NCBI GenBank assembly: GCA_947172415.1
Contig: OX359190.1
Coordinates: 2,294,001-2,358,000 of the forward strand
Length of the DNA stretch: 64,000 nucleotides
Direction: 5' to 3'
DNA from: Chondrosia reniformis
Lineage: Eukaryota > Porifera > Demospongiae > Chondrillida > Chondrillidae
Shown: in pieces, positions 1-18,572 of the stretch
How positions within the stretch are numbered: the first letter of the stretch is position 1
Layout of the letters: every line of letters starts with the position of its first letter
Notes under the pieces: generated by a model
Database searches by the model: none
What the model saw: only the letters and a program-made list of their open reading frames with translations
Told to the model about the DNA's origin: nothing
Position numbers and translations under genes: made by a program

Positions 1-126
1 CAAAGATTCCCAGGGTCACTGATGAAGGGTGAAATTCTCAGAAACAGCTGTCTGGCCCAGTGGAGCAAAAGAAGAAAGAGAAAACTCCTGTATCCTCATC
101 CAGAGCTCTAACCGGTTTAGTTCCCA
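1..126 (+). repeat. Exon-like duplicated fragment, copy 1
   Basis: This stretch closely matches 2970-3103 in TMEM245 intron 1. Both encode a variant of QKQLSGPVEQ followed by Lys/Glu-rich residues and a Ser-rich tail, in the same relative frame. Copy 1 has an in-frame TGA just before that block. It may be a piece of a duplicated exon or of an unknown dispersed repeat. No family was recognised. Confidence 0.5.
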
Positions 127-343
127 ATAGGCTTTAGAATAGGCATACGTAGCACATAGGAAAGTGGTGTATTAGATTATTCATATACGTACATACGTAC
201 ATACATATATTAAGCAAGAACTAATAAAACAACCCCTATATGAAAAGGCTATGTACAGGCTGCATATTTCTAATGTTATAGCACTTGGACATAAAGCAAA
301 CATCTTGAAAGTGTACACTATAAAAGTCCATGATTTGGCTTAC

Positions 344-1986
344 TTTTAATGTCCTTAGGGTCGTATAACCCCATATGGTCTTGTGTAATCTTCTCAATCA
401 AACTCTCAGTCATCCTCTGGTTTTGTGGACTAGCAAACCTGAAATCAGACAAACATTGCACAATCATTGAAATGAAAGATGCTTAAATTATAAGTTTAAT
501 ATAATCCGTTTTTTTTCAATTCACACGGAAACTAAAATTGGTTTAATACATAGACATTGACTGTTCAATAAACATTCCATATTGTATATAAGATATGCAT
601 AAGTGAATGTATAAATGCCATTTTCTATATTAATATTATAGTAATTGGAATGCACTCAGAATGCCTACCTTTCGTTCACATTAAACTCTAGACCAAGCGA
701 GTTGTATAATCCTCTGATTTTACTCTATAGAAGATATTGCCATAGCAACACATTATGTACAGTACGTATGAATAACATTCCCGTAATAATACGGACACTG
801 TACATGATTAATATTACTGCTAGTACTTGGGTCAAAGTCGGTCTACATTTGTTCATAAACATTTCAGTATATGAAAATATTCAAAATATTTTCAATTTCA
901 ATCTCAAAACCTTTTACCTTTCAGTCAACTTATACTCCTACTCAAAAAAGCCACTTCATCCTCACATACCGAAATCAAAATATCTCAAATTACATTTACA
1001 GTATGTACATTCATCGTAAATCACTCATTCATTCTCATTAAATTTTGCCCCACAAAGGTTCTATTACAACGCACGCTCCCTCTCTGGCCCTGGACCTGGA
1101 AATGTACCACATTTAACACCCTGCCAGTGCCTTGTAAACCCAACACGGGTCGGGCTATTCTTTACTGTTCTTTTCAGCATTATTATAGCATGTCACATAA
1201 ATATTTTCAGTTTCAGTGGTCAGTTACGTATAACACATTACTGGTTTTAAAGGAGAAGGAGTTAAGGTATCTCTGCCAACAAGCAGGCTGTAAGCGTCAC
1301 ACAGGACTGCATGCAGAACTTGGGGGGGGGGGGGGGGAAATGAAAATTTTCCAAATTTAGTGGGGGGAGGGGGGCAATGGTATGAGGGTGGGATGCGTCA
1401 GTTTAGGGGGTTCCCAAAAGTCTAGGAGGGGGAGGGGAGGGCATAATCAATCCCCTCCCTCTATGCAGCCCTGAGCGTGTGAAATTGGACTTACACAGAG
1501 ATCTCGAGGTAGTTTCTTTGACTTTTTTGAAGATGAGCTATTTTGAGACACTGGACTCGCTGTCTGTACAGTGATACAGTTTACAGCCGAAGCCCCGGGG
1601 CTGGGGTTATCTAGAAGGGTGGGAGTCGAGGCTGTTACTGACGCAGCATCCACATGGTCTTCAACTGCTCGCTGCTGGATTAAGGAGTTGAGAGTCCTCT
1701 CGATTGCGTCAAGGCGATTGGTTATAGACTCAAACTGCTGCGCCAGGTGTATTTGAGTGTGTATCTGCTCCAAAGCTTGCTGTTGGGCGCTCAATATCTC
1801 GCTCAAGCTACAACTGCTGGCAAGAGACAAAAGAGTGGCATTCCTATCAGTCGCTGAGTGATCGGTGACGTGTGAGAGGGGAGCCGGCGGAGCCAACGTA
1901 GTCGATGATTCCTCGCGATCACCCGAGGACGTAACTAGCGTAACACCAGAAGAAACGGAGGCGACTGAATTGGAAGCGGAGGACAT
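344..1986 (-). CDS. Partial gene: coiled-coil protein with BEN-like domain (3' end off window)
   Basis: Four exons join in frame on the minus strand: 1495-1986 (ATG at 1986, 164 codons, donor gtaagt), a 20-nt microexon 918-937, 669-713 and 344-438 (donor gtaagc); the rest lies left of the window. The first exon is Ser/Thr-rich, then has a heptad-like stretch around residues 62-105 (LSEILSAQQQALEQIH and on), a probable coiled coil. Its end, KKLPRDLC, runs across the junctions into FNVNERFASPQNQRMTESLI and IEKITQDHMGLYDPKDIK. The order LPxDL, then SPxN, then a hydrophobic helix resembles the BEN domain, a DNA- and protein-binding module of chromatin factors, so a nuclear regulator is inferred. 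Phases agree at all three junctions. The microexon acceptor is weak and is the least certain part. The first ATG lies 234 bp from the TMEM245 ATG, head to head. Confidence 0.55.
1308..1478 (+). repeat. G-rich dispersed repeat, copy 1
   Basis: A run of G tracts with recurrent words (tgcatgcagaactt, caatggtatgagggtg, aaaagtctagg, cagccctg) matches 7858-8006 in the same orientation. It lies in the first intron of the BEN-like gene. The ends and any target duplications could not be fixed by eye; it is probably an old non-autonomous element. Confidence 0.5.
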
Positions 1987-2220
1987 AATATCGTAAATCA
2001 GGTACGAGAAAACTTCGTAATCCTCAGAGTCACGGCGGTCTCCTTTTCCAAGCTGTGGTGGGCGAGGTTCTTGTAATTGTATTCATTGTGTTGCCATGAC
2101 AATTAAACAAATTCATGACATTCAATTTCCATATTTGGAAATTAAGGTCGAGGACCATGTTTTACGGGTTCCACCCGTATACCTAGTATAATTGTCGGAA
2201 TTTCCTCAGGGACAAATAAA
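1987..2220. promoter_or_regulatory. Bidirectional promoter between BEN-like gene and TMEM245
   Basis: Only 234 bp separate two divergent start codons, so both 5' UTRs and core promoters must fit here unless upstream non-coding exons exist. No clear TATA box was seen. The assignment rests on geometry alone. Confidence 0.45.
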
Positions 2221-9454
<7,234 letters not shown>

Positions 9455-9727
9455 TTTTTATACTCATTTTTTGTAGTCATTCATGCTGCTTTGGGTCAAG
9501 TTTATATCATTTTTACCAGTTCATTTAGATGTAATAGTCTACACCATTGAACTTTTAAAACTAGTGGATCTGACTATTGTCATTTTATATATATTACCAT
9601 TACTATAATTACTAATTGACTGATTATGTCACTCTATTGTCTGACTATATAATATATCACAATGCTGTGCTATGAAAATGAAGAAATAAATAGTCTTTTA
9701 ATTGCAGGGTACTATCACTTATATATA

Positions 9728-12700
9728 ATGTCCACTCACACAGATAGAAATTACAATTGTGTTCTTTCTAATTACTCTGCAGTCATATTTAACTATATGT
9801 CTCGTGATGGCACTATTAGAGAGGAGATCTTATGCAAAGATTTCAGTCATGCAAAGGATGACATTTCAGAAGTATGCATGCTTTTGGTTTTGATTATGTA
9901 TAGCAACTGGTTGTAGTAAATACTACATTTAGTAAATGCCAAAATGTCAGCAATTCAATTCGGCAGCATAGCTAAAAGATGTATACATCGGTAATTTGTA
10001 ATTAAAATAATTCGTGAAGAGTATCATTGTACAAGTAATAAACCATTGGGGCTGCCGCACTCGAATTTCTTGGCCGCTTTGTTGGGCTTATTTATTGTAA
10101 TCCTAACGTTTCTGACCCTTAAATATCTTCAAATGTATAAAGAACGGCAGAAAAGGTATTAAATGGTGGTTTCTTTGCTCATTCCTCCTTACACAAAAGG
10201 AGCATGATCCATTTCTCTGATCCTTTCTGCATACAGTCTCTTCTTCGAATTTTCACACTCTCAAAGCGAGAACTAAGGGAGGAATTTCGATGGCTCTTGG
10301 CGAAAGGATTAAAGACCTCTAGGTCCAGATCGACGTCAATTCAATTCATCAGCCATTTATTTTTTATTATACGAAATTCCCTATTCAGCGAATAGACCGG
10401 TCGGTGGCAATCGAATTGTCTCACTTTTAAGAGGTAAGAAAGTTGCAAACCTACCATTTTCAAAGCTTATAAGTGACTGAAATCTTATTTGATATGATTT
10501 GGTCGCATTGAGAGAAACAATCGTCTGCCGGTAACCGGTTACCGGCAGACGATTGTTTCTCTCAGTAAATTATACCTGTGATTAGTTTATTTTGTATACA
10601 CGAGGGCGTGTATAAAGCAAATTGGATGATAATAACTCATTAATTCAATATACGAATTAAAAATATATAAAGAAATAAAATTCTATAGATGAGATTTTGT
10701 TGTGATTTAGCTGGTTCAATGTAATTGTAATGTTTTGTTAAAAATATCGATTGGTGTATATGTTTATAGAACCTTCATTATAATATACTTGTCTTTAGAG
10801 AGAGTCAGTTCATGTTCTCAATTTCTAAAATATAGTACCCAAATGATGTCTACATCCATATATGGTACCAGAAAGAAAGTTCTAAAAGACTATATTAAAT
10901 ATATTCATAGTCTGTTTTCAGTGTATATATGTACTTTCCCTTGGAAAGTCCCATTACAAGTTATTTTAAAATAATATTATTATAACCCTTAATGAGTTAT
11001 TTTTTTATTTTTTCCACAAAACATCTGAGGCATCAATCATCATATAAACTTATGTTTTTTCAAATTAGTGTTAAAGTCTAATATCTCTTACCTTTTAGAT
11101 TACCTCAACATGACATCATATGCATGTCTGTTGATTGGTAATCATGTTGATGGACAACATAGACCTGTTTGTCACCAATGTGTTGAGATGGGACGGAATT
11201 TGTCTCTGAAACCCAAAGGGTTTGATGAGAAGGATGCAAATTTGAGATTGTATAAATGCTTGGTTCAGGAATGTGGCAAGAATCTAATCTATGAAAAGAT
11301 TAGACACCACAGAGAGAATGTAAATCTCAATATTACCAATGAATTCGAAGAGTTGGTAAGTTTTTAGAGGACATATACTATTTATTAACATTACCAATGC
11401 TTCTTTCCAAAACAGGTATACCGTATATGTGTACAAATTTTTGTGGGATGTAAATTTCACAATTTTCACGAATCTGCATAGGTTCGCGACATTAAAAATG
11501 CAAAAATTCCCACGTGACATGATTTTTTTTAATTTCAAATTATTTCTTGTACACGTAATACCCATGAATGCAGCTATATGTATACGTATATAAAATGAAG
11601 ACAGTAGAGAGGCAGATCGTTCGAGCTGCAGGTGTTGATAAGCTTCACAAAAATCCACGGAGCTATTACAAAATATACGTCCCGCGAAAATTTGTACACA
11701 TACGGTATAAAGTGGACACGCTTATGATATGATTTGGTTACGTTGTTGAGTTTTTGAATATGGAGGCGAGATAGTGGTGAGATTACTTGACACCTTGATT
11801 AATAAGGGAACTGACATCATAATTTGAGTTAACAGAATCACTTCCAAACTAATAAAAACAATATTCAGCAGTGCAACTGGTGCTTCATTCGTCTGCTGTA
11901 TTCCATAAAGTAAAACGTAGACCATTTGGATCCGGAGTCATATAAATTTATTAATTATATTAGAATTACACTATGGTATTTTGTAACATGCAGATTATAT
12001 TAACAGGAAGCCATACTAAAACTTAATTTCTAGAAATTATAGGGGCGCCTTTGCCCTCAAAAAGGGGCCTAAAATTTAGGTGTCAGTTCCCCTTTAAAGC
12101 TAGAAACTAAAGATGTGTAGTTGATTCAAATTAGAAAAAAGTCAGAACAGTCAATATAGTGAGTACAGGTTGGCAAACAAAATGGGATTAATAGTATCTT
12201 AGGGATGGCCCCACGTCTACTTTGATGGTTCTGGAGCTTTGTTTCATCCAACAGGAGCTCTAAAACCATCAAACTAGACAGTGACAGAAAGCAATTTATA
12301 GCTTATATACTCTTTTAATCCATTAGAACATCAAAACAAGTGTTCTAGTAAGTACTCCTGCTGCAGTTGAGCTGGCAGACAAGCAGAAACCACTGATGGT
12401 GGTTTCTCCAGTTGGCAGCGATATGCCTGGTGACAATATCCCTGTTGGTGATATGTCTGGTGGCTACGTTACTGAGTTTCATCCGGTAGTGGTATCTCCA
12501 AGAGGTAGCGATAAACCGGGTAGGAATGTTACCGAGGTAGAATCACCATTGGAGGCTTCTCCAGTTGGCAGCGATAGGCCTGGTGGCAATATCCCTGTTG
12601 GTGATATGTCTGGTGGCTACGTTACCGAGTTTCATCCAGTAGTGGTATCTCCAAGAGGTAGCGATAAACCGGGTAGGAGTGTTACCGAGGTAGAATCACC

Positions 12701-15700
12701 GTTGGTGGCTTCTCCAGTTGGCAGCAATATGCCTCGTGGTTATTTCCCTGTTGGTGATATGTCTGGTGGCTACGTTACTGAGTTTCATATACCGTTAGTG
12801 GTATCTCCAAGAGATAGCGATAAACCGGGTAGGAATGTTACCGAGGTAGAATCACCGTTGGTGGCTTCTCCAGTTGGCAGCGATAGGCCTGGTGGCAATA
12901 TCCCTGTTGGTGATATGTCTGGTGGCTACGTTACTGAGTTTCATATACCGTTAGTGGTATTTCCAAGAGATAGCGATAAACCGGGTAGGAATGTTACCGA
13001 GGTAGAATCACCGTTGGTGGCTTCTCCAGTTGGCAGCGATAGGCCTGGTGGCAATATCCCTGTTGGTGATATGTCTGGTGGCTACGTTACTGAGTTTCAT
13101 ATACCGTTAGTGGTATCTCCAAGAGATAGCGATAAACCGGGTAGGAATGTTACCGAGGTAGAATCACCGTTGGTGGCTTCTCCAGTTGGCAGCAATATGC
13201 CTCGTGGTTATATCCATGTTGGTGATATGTCTGGTGGCTACGTTACCGAGTTTCATATACCGTTAGTGGTATCTCCAAGAGATAGCGATAAACCGGGTAG
13301 GAATGTTACCGAGGTAGAATCACCGTTGGTGGCTTCTCCAGTTGGCAGCGATAGGCCTGGTGGCAATATCCCTGTTGGTGATATGTCTGGTGGCTACGTT
13401 ACCGAGTTTCATATACCGTTAGTGGTATCTCCAAGAGATAGCGATAAACCGGGTAGGAATGTTACCGAGGTAGAATCACAGTTGGTGGCTTCTCCAGTTG
13501 GCAGCGATAGGCCTGGTGGCAATATCCCTGTTGGTGATATGTCTGGTGGCTACGTTACCGAATTTCATATACCGTTAGTGGTATCTCCAAGAGATAGCGA
13601 TAAACCGGGTAAGAATGTTACCGAGGTAGAATCACCGTTGGTGGCTTCTCCAGTTGGCAGCGATAGGCCTGGTGGCAATATCCCTGTTGGTGATATGTCT
13701 GGTGGCTACGTTACCGAGTTTCATCCAGTAGTGGTATCTCCAAGAGGTAGCGATAAACCGGGTAGGAATGTTACCGAGGTAGAATCACCGTTGGTGGCTT
13801 CTCCAGTTGGCAGCGATATGCCTCGTGGTTATATCCCTGTTGGTGATATGTCTGGTGGCTACGTTACCGAGTTTCATCCGGTAGTGGTATCTCCAAGAGG
13901 TAGCAATAAACCGGGTAGGAATGTTACTGAGGTAGAATCACCGTTGGTGGCTTCTCCAGTTGGCAGCGATATGTCTGGTGGCTACGTTACCGAGTTTCAT
14001 ACACCGTTAGTGGTATCTCCAAGAGATAACGATAAACCGGGTAGGAATGTTACCAAGGTAGAATCACCGTTGGTGGCTTCTCCAGTTGGCAGCGATAGGC
14101 CTAGTGGTTACGTTACCGAGTTTCATATACCGTTAGTGGTATCTCCAAGAGATAGTGATAAACCGGGTAGGAATGTTACCGAGGTAGAATCACCGTTGGT
14201 GGCTTCTCCAGTTGGCAGCGATAGGCCTGGTGGCAATATCCCTGTTGGTGATATGTCTGGTGGCTACGTTACCGAGTTTCATCCAGTAGTGGTATCTCCA
14301 AGAGGTAGCGATAAACCGGGTAGGAATGTTACCGAGGTAGAATCACCGTTGGTGGCTTCTCCAGTTGGCAGCGATATGCCTCGTGGTTATATCCCTGTTG
14401 GTGATATGTCTGGTGGCTACGTTACCGAGTTTCATCCGGTAGTGGTATCTCCAAGAGGTAGCAATAAACCGGGTAGGAATGTTACTGAGGTAGAATCACC
14501 GTTGGTGGCTTCTCCAGTTGGCAGCGATATGTCTGGTGGCTACGTTACCGAGTTTCATACACCGTTAGTGGTATCTCCAAGAGATAACGATAAACCGGGT
14601 AGGAATGTTACCAAGGTAGAATCACCGTTGGTGGCTTCTCCAGTTGGCAGCGATATGTCTGGTGGCTACGTTACCGAGTTTCATACACCGTTAGTGGTAT
14701 CTCCAAGAGATAACGATAAACCGGGTAGGAATGTTACCAAGGTAGAATCACCGTTGGTGGCTTCTCCAGTTGGCAGCGATAGGCCTAGTGGTTACGTTAC
14801 CGAGTTTCATATACCGTTAGTGGTATCTCCAAGAGATAGTGATAAACCGGGTAGGAATGTTACCGAGGTAGAATCACCGTTGGTGGCTTCTCCAGTTGGC
14901 AGCGATAGGCCTGGTGGCAATATCCCTGTTGGTGATATGTCTGGTGGCTACGTTACCGAGTTTCATACACCGTTAGTGGTATCTCCAAGAGGTAGCGATA
15001 AACTGGGTAGGAATGTTACCGAGGTAGAATCACCGTTGGTGGCTTCTCCAGTTTGCAGCGATAGGCCTGGTGGCAATATCCCTGTTGGTGATATGTCTGG
15101 TGGCTACGTTACTGAGTTTCATCCGGTAGTGATATCTCCAAGAGGTAGCGATAAACCGGGTAGGAATGTTACCGAGGTAGAATCACCGTTGGTGGCTTCT
15201 CCAGTTGGCAGCGATATGCCTCGTGGTGATATCCCTGTTGGTGATATGTCTGGTGGCAATATCCCTGTTGGTTACGTTACCGAGTTTCATACACCGTTAG
15301 TGGTATCTCCAAGAGGTAGCGATAAACCGGGTAGGAATGTTACTGAGGTAGAATCTCCGTTGGTGGCTTCTCCAGTTGGCAGCAATATGTCTAGTGGCAA
15401 TATCCCTGTTGGCGATATGTCTGGTGGCTACGTTACCGAGTTTCATACACCGTTAGTGGTATCTCCAAGAGGTAGCGATAAACCAGGTAGGAGTGTTACC
15501 AAGGTAGAATCACCATTGGTGGCTTCTCCAGTTGGCAGCGATAGGCCTGGTGGCAATATCCCTGTTGGTGATATGTCTGGTGGCTACGTTACCGAGTTTC
15601 ATCCGGTAGTGGTATCTCCAAGAGGTAGCGATAAACTGGGTAGGAATGTTACTGAGGTAGAATCTTCGTTGGTGGCTTCTCCAGTTGGCAGCGATATGCC

Positions 15701-17008
15701 TGGTGACAATATCCCTGTTGGTGATATGTCTGGTGGCTACGTTACCGAGTTTCATACACCGTTAGTGGTATCTCCAAGAGGTAGCGATAAACCGGGTAGG
15801 AGTGTTACCGAGGTAGAGCCACCAGTGGTGGCTTCTCCAGTAGACAAGGTAAAGTTTTTTTTCAATGGGTTTATTCCTAAAGTCAAAGAACTAGCCCAAC
15901 CCGCTAATCTTGTGTCACCAGAAAGGTTAGCAACAATTACACGAGTCCTGTGGATGGACACTAAGGAAAATTTCAACCCTTCCCCAAGCCAGTCTCCATC
16001 CAAGGTTAGTATGTTATTTGTTTGTGAGTAGCTCAGGTTATATGTGACCTATATATATAAATAAAATATTCAGCTCACCAGGCGATCTAGCAAGATTTAT
16101 GTCACCAGGAAGAGGCGATTTAGCAAGATTTATGTACCTCATGAAGCTGTGTCCAAAAGACCAGTAAGCTTTATATACAGCAAGAACTATGAAAATGGCA
16201 TAATCTACATATCTATGATCTCCCAGCCTAGGTTTCAATCTCGTTTGTATAAGTCGTACATGCAGACAAAGTACAAGTACTCTATAGAAAAGAAGAGGAA
16301 CCAAAAATTAAATCTTCTTAATACAGCACAAGAAGAAGAGATCGGTAGATTGAAGAAGCTGTTTGGAGAAGCAAGTATGTAGGGATTCAGTTTTCTGAAC
16401 TAAATGACTTGTAAATAACTGTGTATATCAACTTGTATATTTGTGTTAGTCATGAGGAGTCCACCACGGTTAATAGATATTCATGAGCTATTACTCAAAA
16501 GACTTCCAGCTGATAGATCTTATGCTCCTGGATTTTCCCACATGCTCTGTGTTCCAGGGAGATTTATAGGAGAGGATCCAATCGATTTAATGGAGATATT
16601 TAAAGAGTGGAAGAAAAGAGCAAATGATAGTTGTAGAGATACCATCCCATGGAATTGGAGGGCGCTATTTGATCTTCTACGTGAGCAATTTCACTGCCCA
16701 GTCATATCTAGAGAAATGTCAATTCAGTCGTGGGTTGACAATATTGAGTCTGATCTTACCGGTAAGTTATTCTCTTTAAAACCAATACCATAATGATAAA
16801 CCTTTCTTGTTCTTGTTAAAAAAATTGCCTTACAGAGAAAGGACTCACAGCTTTGGCTATTCCAAGGTGTCATAGATGTGAAGAGGAGTACTACATTCAG
16901 CATGATGGAGGAGGGAGATACACTGAAGCTGTAGAATGTAGCCAGGCTATTAGCAATACCTTTGTGTCTACAGTCACACCTACGATGATTCAGTCTGATT
17001 ATATTTAG
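9728..17008 (+). CDS. Novel membrane protein with 23 tandem repeats and C-terminal Death-like domain, copy A
   Basis: Eight exons join in frame (5,118 nt, 1,705 residues): 9728-9871 (starts MSTHTDRNYN), 10022-10155, 10315-10433, 11099-11355, 12327-16004, 16074-16374, 16450-16761 and 16836-17008. The second exon encodes one membrane helix, NFLAALLGLFIVILTFLTLK, followed by KERQKR; positive-inside reasoning puts the rest in the cytoplasm. Exon 4 has CHQC and CLVQEC cysteines. The 3.7-kb exon 5 carries 23 repeats of about 42-52 residues built on SPVGSDRPGGNIPVGDMSGG, YVTEFH, VVSPR, DKPGRNVTEVE. The next exon is basic, with a short helical tail. Exon 7 (RLIDIHELLLKRLP, then IPWNWRALFDLLRE) has the helix pattern of Death-fold domains; the last exon ends SDY I before TAG. 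The family is not recognised. The last five exons are firm. The acceptors of exons 2 and 3 have weak pyrimidine tracts and are tentative. Signalling function is inferred from the fold only. Confidence 0.6.
10509..10564. repeat. Perfect 56-bp palindrome, copy A
   Basis: Two 28-bp arms meet without a spacer at 10536/10537, around ccggtaaccggttaccgg. The arms read outward to tgagagaaac and its complement. It lies in the intron after the third exon of the repeat gene. The same palindrome is intact in copy B. It could extrude as a cruciform or fold into an RNA hairpin. Confidence 0.9.
12215..12279 (+). other. miRNA-precursor-like hairpin, copy A (intron before the repeat exon)
   Basis: The arm 12215-12241 (gtctactttgatggttctgg and on) pairs with 12253-12279 (ending aaaccatcaaactagac): about 24 of 27 positions are Watson-Crick, one is a G:U pair and two are mismatches, with a loop of about 11 nt. 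Size and shape fit a small pre-miRNA-like stem in the intron 48 bp before the acceptor of the large exon. A MITE or a splicing-related stem is also possible. Expression is unknown. Confidence 0.35.
12405..15833 (+). repeat. Coding minisatellite: 23 units of 126-156 bp, copy A
   Basis: The units are of three sizes: 52 codons (with HIPL or HTPL), 51 (with HPV) and 42 (lacking the RPGGNIPVGD block). One unit doubles GNIPVG. A four-unit set (DMPRGY, DMSGGY short, DRPSGY short, DRPGGN) occurs twice, a higher-order repeat. Almost all variation is shared between units at the nucleotide level, which indicates homogenisation by unequal exchange or conversion. Nearly every unit has an N-V-T sequon, relevant only if this part is extracellular. 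Confidence 0.95.
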
Positions 17009-17726
17009 TTTTAGGATGTATTTAATAGTTTTAAGTGGAATTACAAACTAATTTTAATATATATTATATATATTAGTTTTATTATAAGATAGGCTTAGCA
17101 TTTTTGTACTTATAAGGTTAAATTGTTATCAGCAAATTACTAATACATGTGGCACTAGACATCAAGGGAAGACAAGGAATGCATGAGCTATCTCAACGAA
17201 TCCCATTTTCAGAAGAAGAATTCTGCAGTCAGACCATAGATCATATATACTATGGTCAGTATAGCTGTCTTTCTTATATATGATTCTGTATATAATAATG
17301 CATTTCAGTAGTCGGTTTGGAGATAAATACTTGCATGCATATATATACAATGGAAGAATGAATATATAGCATGCTGATTATATATATACCTCAAAATGGA
17401 GACGAAATATAACCATCTAACAACCACGAGCACAAGCATCACTCACGTGATTCAACTTTCGCCATCCACTGAGAATCTGTGACCAGGTGAGACAGTCCTC
17501 CTACATTATCTTATAACGCCTATATTATTATTATTATTATTTTATTATTATTATTTAACGTGCCACATGCATAGCACTAGGACAAACTGTCCTATGAGGC
17601 ACACACCAATACATCATGACAAATAAATCAGTTCAACAAAAATGAATGTTCAGAAGGCTTGTGAGTTATATTTAATACTGTACCCATCTCATAATAGGGG
17701 ACTGTATTATCCATATATATATACAG
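17009..17726. other. Gap between the two Death-like cassettes, copy A
   Basis: AT-rich sequence with tatatata runs, a short hairpin (gaccatagatcatatatactatggtc-like, near 17230-17256) and a (tta)n microsatellite at 17523-17560. A 28-codon ORF from the ATG at 17396 ends in TGA just before a possible donor near 17488. I see no supported gene. Whether the next exon pair has its own promoter here is open. Confidence 0.5.
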
Positions 17727-18453
17727 TGCTGAGGAACTGTCCTCGAACCATAGATATTGACAAATTTGTCCTACAGTACCTTCCAGCTATAGCTGAGAGT
17801 GAGTATTCCTATGCACCAGTCATAATGAGTATCTTAAAGGTACCCAGGGACAGGATCCATTGGATTGATGATGACAAAATAAATTCTACAAATGTTGTCC
17901 ACACTTGGCTTCAGCTTAGTAAGGAGAAAGACTCCAGTGTGCTTCCACCTTACTGGGGTACCCTGTTTGAGGCGCTCGGAGAATTTGGAAGACATCCACT
18001 TTTCAAAAAGTGGTTTCCTGAATGGTTAAAGAAAATAAAAGAAACTACTACTGGTACAGACCTAACAATCTGATTCGTAACTATATACTCAATTATTATA
18101 AGCAAAAATAATCACTGGAAAATATTACGCCAAATCAGCCAAGTGACCAAAGTTTAATCTTGGCTGGCAGACCGAAGTCCTATTAAATTGGTAACTAGTG
18201 ATCGCCTCCGGGGATTAATTTTGCTATCATCATAGCCTTTGCACGGCTGAGTCCAATTAACTCCCTTTTACTCAATTATTATGCATGTTCTATAGAGGCA
18301 GCCATCTTTACTTTACCTTTCCTGGGAGACCCTGAGAAATATCAACTTTACAGAGAGTTCTTGGGTGGAGGAGGGTCATGTGAGGAATTGGGTCCCTTTG
18401 TTAACACTATCCAGTGCACAGAATCCAGAGGAAATGCTGAACCAGTTTACTAA
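17727..18453 (+). CDS. Second Death-like exon pair, copy A (alternative 3' end or separate gene)
   Basis: Two exons, 17727-18053 and 18296-18453 (TAA), join in frame. The first has IDIDKFVLQYLPAIAESEYS, then SILKVPRDRI and PPYWGTLFEALGEFGRHPLF. The last block resembles helices 5-6 of Death domains (W-x-TL-x-EAL-x-x-x-GR). The second ends GNAEPVY. It aligns with the exon pair at 16450-17008: both Death-like exons begin with two bases completing a codon and both end in phase 1. It could therefore replace that pair by alternative splicing from the exon ending at 16374, or belong to a separate short gene whose 5' exons I did not find. Confidence 0.55.
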
Positions 18454-18572
18454 TTGTATGTGTACATCCAGTAGCTCTTAGGGATAAAGGTATAGCATTC
18501 CTCAATAGGCCTTTATTATTATTACGTAGTATATAATCAGTAGTAAAAAGTGAGAAAAGTGATTCAAATATA

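Noticed and set aside
645..1019. Plus-strand open frame of 124 codons
   Set aside because: It has no proper ATG start, a low-complexity AT-rich composition, and is antisense to the inferred BEN-like exons.
9662..9727. Upstream ATG extending the first exon of the repeat gene
   Set aside because: The extension is not conserved in copies B and C, while the ATG at 9728 is present in all three.
12405..15833. CRISPR-like array
   Set aside because: Units are contiguous coding repeats without unique spacers in a eukaryotic, spliced gene.
15510..16003. Minus-strand frames over the repeat exon
   Set aside because: They are shadows of the tandem repeat; the plus strand has the splice signals and the long open frame.
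17396..17482. Small ORF METKYNHLTTTS as first exon of the second Death-like pair
   Set aside because: It ends in TGA before the only nearby donor, so it cannot be joined in frame.
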